Notes: a model not told the origin generated them from the letters alone. A DNA stretch of 64,000 bases from Rhodospirillales bacterium 70-18 (GCA_001899585.1 MKWE01000017.1:85141-149140); one strand, 5' to 3'; shown: positions 17,677 through 25,957, counted from the stretch's first letter. Made by a program: numbers and translations.

Positions 17677-19413
17677 TCACAGGCCGAGCCCCCGCTTGCG
17701 GCCGAAGCCCCAGTCGATGCCGCCGTCACTGCGGGCGACGCCCGAGACATGGCGGCCGAGCTGCTTTTCGAGTGACGGCGTCCAGGGCACGAGGCTGAAG
17801 CCGAGGCCGTCGTCGATCATCGCGAAGCGGCCGGTCGCGAGCGTGAGGCGCCGCTGATAGGTGCCGGTGACGTACTCGCCGGCTTCGGTCTTGACCTGGG
17901 GGCGCCCCGTCTCGGCGGCGATCCGCGCCACGGCCGCGTCAAGCTCGCGACGGCGCAGCGTGTCGATCAGGCCTGGCTGGAAGCTGATGCCGCGCTTCTG
18001 CCGCTCGGCGAGACCCTGGCCGACGAGATGGTCGGCGCGCCGATCCATGGCGTCGCGCACCTCGGCGCCGAAGCCGCCGCCGAGCGCGACGGGCTCGCGG
18101 GCGATGGCCTGCCGATCAAGCCAGGTCGCGCCGGTCGCGGTGACCTGTCGTTCGATATCGAGATCGGAGCGCACGGCGATCGCGACGCGGCGACGGCCCT
18201 GGGCGTCGTCGAACTTGCGCAGCTCGACGATCGAGCCCGGCGCGCTGTCGCCGGCCGCGTCGAGATCGGGCAGCTTGATGTGGTGGGAGCGGCCGTCGAC
18301 GCCGTCGACGACGGCAAACGCCGTGCCCTTCAGCTCGTCGTCGAGCCCGCGCGCGACCAGGCGGCCGACGACGGGATCATTGAGGCTTTCGGAAGCGAGC
18401 ACGTAGCTCGCCGCGCCGCGCTCGATGCCGCGCTCGGTAAGACCATGATGGATACGCTTGATGATGTCGCCACGCTCGCCGAGTTCGCGCAGCGTCGCCT
18501 CGGCCTTCTCCGAGATCGTCCACTGGCCGGGGCCGATCTCGTCGGCGAGCCCGAGCCCTTCCAGCTTGCGCAGCCGCCCGACCTTGAGCGCGTGGAATTC
18601 GTCGGGCTGCCGATCGGCATGCGGCGCGAGATCGATGACGCCGGTGCGATAGGCATCGCGGGCGAGCTGGCGATCGAGGTTGGTCCAGCGATCAGTGTCG
18701 ATCTGGCGTTCGAGCGTGCGCCGGATCTCCTGATCGGTGCGCGGCCCCAGCTCGCGGGTGATGAGATCGCGCGCCCGGTCGCGCATGCCCTCCTTTATAT
18801 AATCGCGCGAGATGACCAGGTCCTGGCCGTCGTCGCGAACCCCGCGAACGATCAGGTGGACATGCGGGTGCTCGGTATTCCAGTGATCGACCGCCACCCA
18901 TTCGAGCCGGGTGCCGAGATCCTTCTCCATCTGGCCGACCAGCTCGCCGGCGAAGCCCTTGAGGTCGGACATCTCCACCGCGTCGTCCGGGCTGACGATG
19001 AAACGGAAGTGGTGGCGGTCGCCCTCGGCGCGCTCGGCGAAATCCTTGACGTCGACATCGTCACCGCCGGGGCCGAACAGCCGCGCCTTCTCCCCGTCGC
19101 GGGTGACACCGTCTCGGCGCAGATAGTTGAGATGGGTCGCGAGCGGCGCGTTGCGGCCGCGATGACGAACGACGCGCGCCTTGATGACCGCGCCGCGTGA
19201 GCGCGCCGTGATCACGCGGTTCGCCTGGATCGAAGCCCGCTGCCCTCGGCCGAACCGGGACCGCGCGCCGGACCCGATCTTCCCTTGCCGGGAGACGCTG
19301 CCGCCCGCCCGCTGGGCGGCGGCGAGCGCCTGGGCGATGAAGGGCCGAACCCGCTGGGCGCTGGTCGATCGGATGCGGCCCGGCCGGATGCGGAATTCGT
19401 TCTCGTCGGTCAC
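17677..19413 (-). CDS. relaxase/mobilisation protein, VirD2-like with DUF3363
   Basis: 578 residues from GTG 19413; an ATG at 19431 is also possible. The three-His metal motif of relaxases is visible as HPHVHLIV (His182, His184, His186). Tyr97 in THLNYLRRDG is a candidate nicking residue, though unproven. The C-terminal half is the DUF3363 region typical of this family. It should nick the oriT found immediately upstream (19526-19587) and lead the strand to TraG. The RP4-like nick motif fits a MOBP-type enzyme. Confidence 0.92.
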   Translation of the reverse strand: MTDENEFRIRPGRIRSTSAQRVRPFIAQALAAAQRAGGSVSRQGKIGSGARSRFGRGQRASIQANRVITARSRGAVIKARVVRHRGRNAPLATHLNYLRRDGVTRDGEKARLFGPGGDDVDVKDFAERAEGDRHHFRFIVSPDDAVEMSDLKGFAGELVGQMEKDLGTRLEWVAVDHWNTEHPHVHLIVRGVRDDGQDLVISRDYIKEGMRDRARDLITRELGPRTDQEIRRTLERQIDTDRWTNLDRQLARDAYRTGVIDLAPHADRQPDEFHALKVGRLRKLEGLGLADEIGPGQWTISEKAEATLRELGERGDIIKRIHHGLTERGIERGAASYVLASESLNDPVVGRLVARGLDDELKGTAFAVVDGVDGRSHHIKLPDLDAAGDSAPGSIVELRKFDDAQGRRRVAIAVRSDLDIERQVTATGATWLDRQAIAREPVALGGGFGAEVRDAMDRRADHLVGQGLAERQKRGISFQPGLIDTLRRRELDAAVARIAAETGRPQVKTEAGEYVTGTYQRRLTLATGRFAMIDDGLGFSLVPWTPSLEKQLGRHVSGVARSDGGIDWGFGRKRGLGL

Positions 19414-19525
19414 GGCTGAGGCCCCGCACATCGCGCGAAGCCGATGAAATTGTTGAAGGAAGCGCCGGAGCGCAGGCTGCGCCGATCAGGCGCACCTCGC
19501 GAAATCGCGGCATAAGTCCTTGAAA

Positions 19526-19587
19526 AAGCACAACCGAACCAAGGCGCACATCGCGCCCTTTTATCCTGCCATCGTGCGGTTGTGCTT
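19526..19587 (+). other. oriT: origin of transfer (oriT) with nic motif
   Basis: The 226-bp gap between the relaxase and the transglycosylase gene contains a perfect 11-bp inverted repeat (AAGCACAACCG at 19526-19536 and CGGTTGTGCTT at 19577-19587). Between the arms lie an imperfect repeat (AAGGCGC then GCGCCCTT) and ATCCTGC at 19563-19569. ATCCTG followed by a pyrimidine is the nic consensus of the IncP/RP4 family, so cleavage is expected after 19568. The site lies directly upstream of the relaxase gene. The arms and motif are seen; the function is inferred. Confidence 0.82.
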
Positions 19588-19657
19588 GCGGTTCCCCCTC
19601 CCAACGCCCTCCATGCTGCGCTGAGGTTCGCTGTGGCGCGATGGCGTGCAATTCGGC

Positions 19658-20434
19658 TCATCGGGGACCTGCCGAATCTCGCCGGGAGATGAAAAGGCCG
19701 CCGGTCGGTGTCGCCTCTGCCGCGACATGACGCGATCGAGCCGCGGTGTTGGTGTCGCGCATCTGCTGTTCGGGCTGCGCTGGAGCCAACGCCGAAACGC
19801 GCTCGACCGCACCGATGAAAAGCGGTGCGCGCGTCCATGCCAAGGGATCGGCGGCAGCCACTGTGACATTCGCAGCCGTCGGTTCGCCGCCGACAAGGGG
19901 GGCGAGCTGGGCGGCATAGGCGCGTGTTTCCGCTGGCAACGCGCGACCGCCGGCGAGGAATTCCTCGTAGCGCCCGGGCCCGGCATTGTAGGCCGAGAGG
20001 AAGCCCGGCGAGCCGTATTTGTCGTAGAGTTCGCGCAGATACGCCGTACCCGCTAGAATATTGTCGCGCGGGTCGAAGGCGTCCGGGCCGAGGCGATACC
20101 GGGTGTGCAGCTCTGCCCAGGTGTCGGGCATGATCTGCATGAGTCCCATCGCGCCCTTCACCGAGACGGCGCGCACGTCGTTGGCGCTTTCGACGCGCAT
20201 CAGGGCCCGAATCCAGGCGACGGGAATGCCGAACCGCTGCGAGGCCTCGGCGACGAAGGCGGCGAAAGGCGCGCTTGCCTCGGCCGGAACCGCCGGCACG
20301 GTCTGAGCGTGGCCCGGCGACGTCGGCGCGGCAGCCAGGGACAGGCCGGAAAGGAGAAGGAGGAGCAGCCGGTGGGCGGAACGGGGTTTCCGCGTGCCGC
20401 CCTGGTATTGCTGCGATCGATGCGACGCGCGCAC
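19658..20434 (-). CDS. lytic transglycosylase (SLT domain), conjugation-associated
   Basis: 258 residues from GTG 20434, preceded by AAGGAGGA. A Sec signal peptide covers about residues 1-43. The SLT/goose-lysozyme-type domain carries the catalytic glutamate Glu82 in RVESANDVRAV, followed by KGAMGLMQIMP and the AYNAGPGRYEEF motif. It opens peptidoglycan locally for assembly of the mating channel (VirB1/TrbN role). The C-terminal 70 residues are not conserved in appearance. Confidence 0.93.
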   Translation of the reverse strand: MRASHRSQQYQGGTRKPRSAHRLLLLLLSGLSLAAAPTSPGHAQTVPAVPAEASAPFAAFVAEASQRFGIPVAWIRALMRVESANDVRAVSVKGAMGLMQIMPDTWAELHTRYRLGPDAFDPRDNILAGTAYLRELYDKYGSPGFLSAYNAGPGRYEEFLAGGRALPAETRAYAAQLAPLVGGEPTAANVTVAAADPLAWTRAPLFIGAVERVSALAPAQPEQQMRDTNTAARSRHVAAEATPTGGLFISRRDSAGPR

Positions 20435-20437
20435 CGA

Positions 20438-20773
20438 TCAGTCCTCCTTGCGCGGCTTGGCCGGCCGCGACCAGTGCAGGCCCCAGGCGGCATTGTCGTC
20501 GCCGGATCGGAAGAGATTGGCGCGCAGCGGACGCGGGAACAGCGGGCTGTCGAGCTGCGCGGAGACGTAGTCGCCGGCACGCTCGCCAACATGCTTCCAG
20601 CCGGCGCCGATCTCGACACCTTCGTCGCCGCCGAGCAGGACGCGGTAGTCGGGCGCGTTCTCGGCTTCGGACGGCTCTGCCGGAACGAAGGTGAGTTCGG
20701 CGTCAATGCCGAGCGTGGTGAGCCGCCCGGAATAGCCGGACTTGGTGCGGGTGAATTGGCCGATCTGAGTCAT
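20438..20773 (-). CDS. DUF736 protein (first copy)
   Basis: 111 residues, beginning MTQIGQFTRTKSGYSGRL and containing the pattern DYRVLLGG, GAGWKHVGERAGDYVSAQLD. This is the DUF736 family found almost universally on alphaproteobacterial conjugative elements; the molecular function is unknown to me. It lies 3 bp upstream of the transglycosylase and 36 bp after traF. The start is supported by CCAACCGAAGGAG. A second, diverged copy lies at 25967-26293. Confidence 0.9.
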   Translation of the reverse strand: MTQIGQFTRTKSGYSGRLTTLGIDAELTFVPAEPSEAENAPDYRVLLGGDEGVEIGAGWKHVGERAGDYVSAQLDSPLFPRPLRANLFRSGDDNAAWGLHWSRPAKPRKED

Positions 20774-20809
20774 GGTCGTCTCCTTCGGTTGGGGAGTGGA
20801 AGTGGCAGT

Positions 20810-21355
20810 TCAGCGAGTCGGCGCGCGCCAGACGTATCGGCCGTCGCCTTGCTCATCGGTCCAGAGCGGCGTCGCTCGGCCGATCACGGTGCTGGTCGGC
20901 AGCGGGCCGAAATAGCGGCCGTCGAGGCTGTCGCGGACCGACCAGTTCATCAGGAAGAGTTCGCCCTCGGCGATGCGGTGGCAGCCCTGCCAGGTCGGCA
21001 GCGAGCGGCCCAGATGATCGCGCTCCAGCGCATCGCCGATCGGCACGCCGTCGATGGTAATGGCGTGATCGCGGCGGCAGACTTGCTGCCCGGGCACGCC
21101 CGCGACCCGCTTCATGAGCGGCACGCTGCGGCCGATATAGCCGCGCTCGACCATGAATGCGGCGAGCGGCTCGGGCGCGCGCACGGCGACGAGATTGGTC
21201 ACCTCGAATCGGTCGGCCGGCGCAATGCTGTAGAGCCCGATCGGCGTGCTCGCCGACGCGTTCCAGACCAGCTTTTTCGGGAAATCGACGAACGCGGCAA
21301 TCGCGATGCCCATGGTCACGACATAGGTGACCATGGCGTAGCCGAAGCGACTCAT
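20810..21355 (-). CDS. traF: conjugative transfer signal peptidase TraF (S26 family)
   Basis: 181 residues from ATG 21355, which overlaps the DUF2840 stop (ATGA); the longer frame to 21886 is a shadow. After an N-terminal hydrophobic helix (about 5-24) come the S26 motifs: SASTPIGLY with candidate nucleophile Ser36, and LMKRVAGVPG with the general base Lys82. TraF-type peptidases process the TrbC pilin, in RP4 by cyclising it. Confidence 0.92.
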   Translation of the reverse strand: MSRFGYAMVTYVVTMGIAIAAFVDFPKKLVWNASASTPIGLYSIAPADRFEVTNLVAVRAPEPLAAFMVERGYIGRSVPLMKRVAGVPGQQVCRRDHAITIDGVPIGDALERDHLGRSLPTWQGCHRIAEGELFLMNWSVRDSLDGRYFGPLPTSTVIGRATPLWTDEQGDGRYVWRAPTR

Positions 21356-21873
21356 GATCCGGCCCTCCGACGCAGGAGGAAGGCCTTGTGGTGCTCGGCC
21401 GTGTAGGATCGCGGCTGCTCGCCAGCGCTCATGCGGTTGTGAACGTGTCGCCAATGGTCCGGCGAGACCTCGCTCGGATCGATGCCGATCGCCTCCATCG
21501 CGTCGATCATCTGCAGCACGCGCTCGACCTTGGGCCAGCCTTCGACCTTCAGCAGGATGTCGCCGCCGGGCCGCACAAAGGGCACGGTCTGTTGGGGGTC
21601 GCCAGCGCGCACGCCGCGCACCACATCGAGATGCGAGGCGACCGTTCCGTAGTCGTTGGCGGCCCAGCGCACGAAACCGAAGACGGTATCCGGCGCGAAG
21701 CGCAGCACGCGGTGGCGGCGGTCGAGGATCTGTTCGCCGACCTCGTGGCCGAACCTGATCCAGTTCTCGATGCGCTTTTCGATCCAGGTGAGTTCGACTT
21801 CCGTCAGATCGTCTGGCGGCGGCGCGGCCGGTCTCGGCTCGCCGCACGCATGGATGGCGGCATCGCCGGTCAC
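21352..21873 (-). CDS. DUF2840 protein
   Basis: 173 residues from a GTG start that overlaps the preceding stop (GTGA). The sequence (VELTWIEKRIENWIRFGHEVGE, RVLRFAPDTVFGFVRWAANDYGT) matches what I know as DUF2840, a family that accompanies parA and traF in Tn4371-like elements. No catalytic motif is evident. It forms part of the repA-parA-traF operon. Confidence 0.85.
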   Translation of the reverse strand: MTGDAAIHACGEPRPAAPPPDDLTEVELTWIEKRIENWIRFGHEVGEQILDRRHRVLRFAPDTVFGFVRWAANDYGTVASHLDVVRGVRAGDPQQTVPFVRPGGDILLKVEGWPKVERVLQMIDAMEAIGIDPSEVSPDHWRHVHNRMSAGEQPRSYTAEHHKAFLLRRRAGS

Positions 21874-22124
21874 GTCGCGTCTCCATTGCTCTCGGGGAAT
21901 TCGCGCGCGAACAGCTCGCGCAGCATGTCGGCCACGGTGATGCCGCTCTGGAAGGCGGCGATCTTGATCCTGGCGCGCTGGTCGGGCGTCACATCGATCG
22001 TCAAACGCGCCGAGTAGATCACGGCGTCGGCAGCGTGCGCCGGCGGCGCGTCGGCCGCCTTGATCCAGGTTTCGGGATCGCCCGGCCGCGTGGCGAAGCC
22101 GCGTTTTGGAGGAGACGCGGTCAT
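21870..22124 (-). CDS. small ribbon-helix-helix protein, ParA partner candidate
   Basis: 84 residues. The C-terminal half, ARLTIDVTPDQRARIKIAAF with SGITVADMLRELF, has the strand-helix-helix pattern of RHH DNA-binding proteins, preceded by a flexible N-terminus. It overlaps the parA stop by four bases (ATGA). Small RHH proteins such as ParG act as the centromere-binding partner of a Walker-type ParA, and synteny suggests that role here. That is inference. Confidence 0.78.
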   Translation of the reverse strand: MTASPPKRGFATRPGDPETWIKAADAPPAHAADAVIYSARLTIDVTPDQRARIKIAAFQSGITVADMLRELFAREFPESNGDAT

Positions 22125-22759
22125 GGCGTGATCCTCCCTATCTCGGTCGCGAGCGCAGCGATCTCGCGCGCTGCGGCGCTGTCACTGTCGATTTCGCCGA
22201 CAAGCCGGCCGGTCTGCGCGGTATCGGCAAAGGCGACGCGCTGGCCGATGGTGGCCATCAGCAGTGGCGGATCGTGATCGGCAAGTGTTTCGGCCGTCTC
22301 GCGGGCGATGACGGTGCGCGCAGCGCAGCGGTTCAGCACGAAGCGCGCCACGAGCTGCGGGCGGTAGATGCGGGCCTCGCCGAGCAACGACAGCATCTCG
22401 GCCGAGGCCCATCCGTCGAACGGTGACGGCTGCACTGGAATCAGCACAACGTCGGCGGCGAGAAGCGCCGAGCGCATCAGGCTGGCGACGCGCGGCGGCC
22501 CGTCGATGATGACGTGGTCGACGTCGCGAGCGATCTCCGGGGCCTCGCGATGCAGAGTGTCGCGCGCCAGACCGACGACGCCGAAGAGTCGCGGGAGGCT
22601 TTCGCGCGACCGCTGCTGCGACCAATCGAGAGCCGAGCCTTGCGGGTCGGCGTCGATAAGCGTGACGCGGTGGCCACGCCGAGCCCATTCGCCGGCGAGA
22701 TGGAGTGCGATCGTCGTCTTGCCGACGCCACCCTTCTGGTTGAGCAGCGCGACGATCAT
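22121..22759 (-). CDS. parA: ParA-family partition ATPase
   Basis: 212 residues with the deviant Walker A NQKGGVGKTT at residues 7-16, DADPQGSALDW, and a switch region DHVIIDGPPRV. It is a short ParA without an N-terminal HTH, typical of conjugative elements. It is the first gene of a run with the RHH protein, DUF2840 and traF, and probably stabilises an extrachromosomal form. A 208-bp gap with repeats separates it from repA. Confidence 0.93.
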   Translation of the reverse strand: MIVALLNQKGGVGKTTIALHLAGEWARRGHRVTLIDADPQGSALDWSQQRSRESLPRLFGVVGLARDTLHREAPEIARDVDHVIIDGPPRVASLMRSALLAADVVLIPVQPSPFDGWASAEMLSLLGEARIYRPQLVARFVLNRCAARTVIARETAETLADHDPPLLMATIGQRVAFADTAQTGRLVGEIDSDSAAAREIAALATEIGRITP

Positions 22760-22897
22760 GACGGTCTCCCGGCGATCGGGGACTCGTCCACACCGCCCGA
22801 AAATGCGGTCTGCGTTAGAAAGATTCCGAAGGAATCTAGGTTAGAGAAGTTACGGGGCTCGCAAGTTGTTGATTCAGCGAGCGGATTCGGCGATTCC

Positions 22898-22962
22898 GGT
22901 CCCCGATAGCACGAGGATCGGGTCCTCGATGGCACGATGGGTCCGGTCCCTGATAGCACGAG
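22898..22962 (-). repeat. three iteron-like direct repeats
   Basis: Three imperfect 18-bp units begin at 22898, 22921 and 22945 (spacing 23 and 24 bp). On the plus strand their common form is GGTCCYYGATRGCACGAK. They start 6 bp past the repA stop codon and lie between repA and parA. Spacing of about two helical turns next to a replication initiator gene is what iterons look like, so RepA binding and an origin or copy-control site are plausible. A partition site for the ParA system is the alternative. Confidence 0.7.
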
Positions 22963-22967
22963 ACGAT

Positions 22968-23852
22968 TCACAGCTTGTCCCCAGGGCGCATGGTCGAGCG
23001 GCGGCGCTGGCGGGGGATGCCGAGCGCGTGCGGGTCGATCGGTTTGAAGGAGAGGATTTCGGGGCCGCCGACACACTGCTCGATGGTCAGGCGATAGCCC
23101 GGCAGCGGCTGGCGGCGGACGATGTCGCGCAGGTCGTAGGCGAAGTGCTTGAGCGGCGAGAGCGAACCGGACTTGGCATGCAGATGCGGGAAATCGAAGC
23201 TCCAGCCGAACTCCTGCTTGCCGCCGTGCTTGCGCACCAGGCGGTAAAGCCAGCGCTCAAGTCCGCCTGTCAGGCCGAAATAATCGCGGTGGATCGTCAG
23301 CACGAGCGCGTCGTCGAGAACGGCGGCGTAGAACCAGTCCGGCACGATCAACTCGAGGCCGAGCGGCCGGCCTCTGGCGTCCGCGCGCTCCTTCCACTCG
23401 TTGATCCAGGAGAAGCGGTGCAGCCGCCGCTCGGTCGGCTGGCGGATCGATGTCGCCACCGTCGTCGACTGGAGCCGGTCGAGCGCGGCCTTCAGTCGGT
23501 CGTAGTCGCGCAGGCTGACGCCGCGGCCGATGAACTGCAGAATTTCGTAGGGCGTTGTCGCCATAAGGCGCGAGGGCCGCAGGCCGTGATCGCGTGCCTC
23601 GACGATCTGGGAGGCGGCCCAGATAAGCACATCGGCGTCCCAGATGGTGGCCATGCCGTGCTCGGGAACCGCTTCCACGCGGATAACGATAGAGCCGGCC
23701 TTGAAGTCGATTGGCGCCAGCCGTTTCGACTTGCCGAGTGCGAAGAACGGGTACGCCATCAGGTCCTGCGCGTCGCGCGGTGCGAGATCGCCGGGGAGCG
23801 CCCGGAAGAGATCGAGCTGCTCGCGTTCGCTGTGGTGATGGCGCGCCGACAT
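22968..23852 (-). CDS. repA: replication initiator protein RepA-like
   Basis: 294 residues from ATG 23852; a TTG at 23891 would overlap the upstream gene by 29 bp and has no ribosome binding site. The sequence (HHHSEREQLDLFRALPGDL, DLMAYPFFALGKSKR, RLHRFSWINEW, GLERWLYRLVRKHGG) is the RepA-type initiator seen on alphaproteobacterial plasmids and Tn4371-like ICEs. It is expected to bind the repeats downstream. It allows autonomous or transient replication of the excised element. Confidence 0.88.
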   Translation of the reverse strand: MSARHHHSEREQLDLFRALPGDLAPRDAQDLMAYPFFALGKSKRLAPIDFKAGSIVIRVEAVPEHGMATIWDADVLIWAASQIVEARDHGLRPSRLMATTPYEILQFIGRGVSLRDYDRLKAALDRLQSTTVATSIRQPTERRLHRFSWINEWKERADARGRPLGLELIVPDWFYAAVLDDALVLTIHRDYFGLTGGLERWLYRLVRKHGGKQEFGWSFDFPHLHAKSGSLSPLKHFAYDLRDIVRRQPLPGYRLTIEQCVGGPEILSFKPIDPHALGIPRQRRRSTMRPGDKL

Positions 23853-23862
23853 AACGAAGAGC

Positions 23863-24144
23863 TCAGCGCGGGAAGCGGCCAGCGGCGGCAAGGGAGGCCG
23901 CTTGTCGCTTTGCCGGAAGGACGGTCCCGCCGCGCGGATCGGAGGTCGAAGTGACGAGACCGCGATCAGCCCAGGTCTGGAGGTCGTCGACTGAATAGAC
24001 GACGCGGCCGCCGAGCTTTCGGTAGGTCGGGCCCGTGCCGTAAGTGCGATGCTTTTCGAGCGTGCGTTCGGAAAGGCCGAGGAAGCGGGCCGCCTCCTGC
24101 GTTCTTAGGTATCGTGGCGGTAGATTGGCGGCTTTTTCGGCCAT
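23863..24144 (-). CDS. helix-turn-helix (excisionase/AlpA-type) DNA-binding protein
   Basis: 93 residues. The HTH_17-type domain spans about residues 12-60 (PRYLRTQEAARFLGLSERTL, GTGPTYRKLGGRVVYSVDDL), as in MerR-like excisionases. GGAGG precedes the ATG. It lies 10 bp upstream of repA, probably co-transcribed, and may regulate repA or act as a recombination directionality factor. No integrase is nearby, so regulation is the simpler reading. Confidence 0.88.
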   Translation of the reverse strand: MAEKAANLPPRYLRTQEAARFLGLSERTLEKHRTYGTGPTYRKLGGRVVYSVDDLQTWADRGLVTSTSDPRGGTVLPAKRQAASLAAAGRFPR

Positions 24145-24271
24145 GATCGAACCTCCGTGGTCTCGCGGGAGGCCGCTGCGAACGAGCGGCGGGCTGCGAG
24201 CACGGTGGCGCGAAGACGGCGCCTCGCACGATGTCGAAGAAAGGAAGCTAAATTCGACACCATGACGGGTG

Positions 24272-25037
24272 TCAGCGTCCGCGTCGGGGACGGCGCAGCA
24301 GCGTCCGGTATTCGCCGCGAACGAGCTTCATGCCGTCGCGGGCAAGACGAATAGTGGTTTCGCGGATGGCGCTGCCAACCCAAGACGCCGCGTCGTTTTC
24401 ATGTTGGGGGAACAGAAACTGGGCGATGCTCCGGTACGTGGCGCCCGTCTCGCGGGCGTCGACGGCGCGTAGCATCTGCCGCGCCCGCTGAAGCCGCTGA
24501 GGCGTCACGCGCGGATCTGGAGGCACCGCTCGGCCGGTCGCGGCCGACCAGAATCGGCCCAACGCGGTCAGGCGGTCGGGTGTCATTTCATCGAGTGGGA
24601 TCACCGCGGCGAGCGCGTCTCCTACCATCGAACCGGAAAGGCTGACATCGAAGCGCTCGCCGTGAAGGTCCAGCCGAAGAAGCGCGGCTTCGCGTTCATC
24701 GACCGCGTGAGCCCGAAGATCGTCAACGGTGAGATGAGATCCTTCGGACAGGGCGGGACCGCTTTGGAGGATGATCGCCGCCGGATCGGTTTGCGGGGTC
24801 CAGAAGATCGGCTGCGCGAGCCCCGTGATGCGTGGGTCTGCTGCGAAAGCATAACCCCCATTGCTGAGCAAACGCCGTCGCTGTTTCGTCTGTCAATCGC
24901 CCGGAGGACAATAGTCCGTGAAAGGCCGTCCTGTAATTCGGGTTTCGCCGCAGGAATTCCCAGGCAAGTTCGCTTGTCGTGAGTTGATCGATATAGTCAT
25001 AGGCGGTCTCGGACCGCCAGGTCTCTTCCTCGGACAT
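24272..25037 (-). pseudogene. DUF6499 + DUF2285 regulator, split by a frameshift in a G-run
   Basis: Two overlapping frames together give a normal-length regulator. The first (ATG 25037: MSEEETWRSETAYDYIDQL, LAWEFLRRNPNYRTAFHGL) is the N-terminal DUF6499 domain. The second, in the next frame down to 24272, carries FAADPRITGLAQPIFW and the C-terminal DUF2285 domain (LRAVDARETGATYRSIAQFL, RLARDGMKLVRGEYRTLLRR). Removing one G from the five-G run (C-run at 24855-24859 on the plus strand) joins them as WGYAFAADP, matching the expected family junction. It may be a true mutation, a sequencing error or a slippage site. Confidence 0.78.
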
Positions 25038-25156
25038 CCTCCGCCGCCTCCGCGCAAATGTTACGCAACGCGAGTTGTGAAGAGATGATGATTCCAAGTT
25101 GAGTGATTGCTGGGAAGAACGAAGTCGGATCAACGTGATGCAAGTTCTGCATCACC

Positions 25157-25420
25157 TCAATGTAGGCGGGGGCCAAGGAGCTCGCTGTAGCCGCTTCGGG
25201 TCATCCATTTGGCGCGGGAAAGATGAGCGGTGTGGACGCGCGCGGCGCGCTCTGGATCGGTTTTGGCACAGATTCCGAAGAGCGCTTCGACAACCTCTTT
25301 CCAGTCCGCACCGTCAGCGTCAGCGTCGAGAAGGCGCAGGTAAAGCTTCAGATGCGCTTGGTCATAGCCGGTGAGCGCTGCGCCGTCAGGCGGCTGGTCC
25401 AGAAAGTCTTCTTTGGTCAC
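25157..25420 (-). CDS. short DUF2285/RovC-type DNA-binding domain protein
   Basis: 87 residues: TGYDQAHLKLYLRLLDADADG, then ADWKEVVEALFGI and HLSRAKWMTRSGYSELL. The pattern resembles the C-terminal DUF2285 domain of the adjacent gene, so it is a stand-alone relative that probably binds DNA. It is conserved beside the longer DUF2285 regulator in this class of element. Both presumably control the transfer block. Confidence 0.75.
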   Translation of the reverse strand: MTKEDFLDQPPDGAALTGYDQAHLKLYLRLLDADADGADWKEVVEALFGICAKTDPERAARVHTAHLSRAKWMTRSGYSELLGPRLH

Positions 25421-25540
25421 GGTATCCCCCGCCCATAGATGTATCCATTTTGAAGGGGATTGTTAACGCTGTTGTGAGAACAGAGGCTATCGCCAGACCG
25501 CGTACATGATGGCGGCGCGGGGGGATTGCCCGCCGATGCG

Positions 25541-25783
25541 TCAGTCGTCTCTCTTCCTGTTGACAAGCATCACTCCCACGCCCTGGTCGGAGTTCAGGAA
25601 GACGATACCGCCACGCTCGAACGCACGCCGGATTTCATCGCGCGTGCTCTCATAGACCTCGAGGTCGCTTTCGGACTCGAGGCGCTTCAACGCGGTCAAA
25701 GATACCCGGGCCCGGTCAGCGAGCGTCTCCTGTGTCCAACCCAGCAGCGCGCGTGCGGCCCGCGATTGTCGGGCGGTGATCAT
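25541..25783 (-). CDS. XRE-family HTH regulator
   Basis: 80 residues. A Cro/C1-type HTH spans residues 4-36 (ARQSRAARALLGWTQETLADRARVS begins it), followed by a short tail GIVFLNSDQGVGVMLV. This is the compact XRE regulator commonly found in rhizobial and sphingomonad elements. A perfect 17-bp palindrome lies 43 bp upstream and is its likely operator. It probably represses its own promoter and perhaps transfer functions. Confidence 0.88.
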   Translation of the reverse strand: MITARQSRAARALLGWTQETLADRARVSLTALKRLESESDLEVYESTRDEIRRAFERGGIVFLNSDQGVGVMLVNRKRDD

Positions 25784-25825
25784 GCATGATCACCTCCCAC
25801 TTGGGCCTACGCACACGCCAGAACT

Positions 25826-25842
25826 ACGACTATAATAGTCGT
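25826..25842. promoter_or_regulatory. 17-bp palindromic operator with embedded -10
   Basis: ACGACTAT and its exact reverse complement ATAGTCGT flank a single A. The core contains TATAAT on the plus strand and TATTAT on the minus strand. On the minus strand a TTGGCA lies a little upstream, so this overlaps the promoter of the XRE gene (start 25783). The odd-length palindrome suits a dimeric Cro/C1 protein; autorepression is inferred. Confidence 0.68.
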
Positions 25843-25929
25843 TCTATGGTGCCAAGGCCAGCTTTAAGAGCCTCGGCGGTCGTCACTTACATCCATGCGG
25901 TGCGAACTGATTCGGTCGCCGGTAAAGCG

Positions 25930-25957
25930 AAGGCCCCGGCCTTCCGGCCGGGGCCTT
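25930..25957 (-). terminator. strong GC hairpin after second DUF736 gene
   Basis: A perfect 12-bp stem (AAGGCCCCGGCC and its complement) with a 4-nt loop begins 10 bp past the DUF736 stop. On the minus strand it is followed by TTCGCTTTA, a weak T-tract. It is probably the terminator of the DUF736 transcript, shielding the XRE promoter region. Confidence 0.75.

Noticed and set aside
18028-19200. 390-aa plus-strand ORF opposite the relaxase
   Set aside because: Shadow of the DUF3363 relaxase frame; no ribosome binding site or family pattern.
20105-21406. 433-aa plus-strand ORF across transglycosylase, DUF736 and traF
   Set aside because: Antisense to three real genes with clean catalytic motifs; composition is shadow-like.
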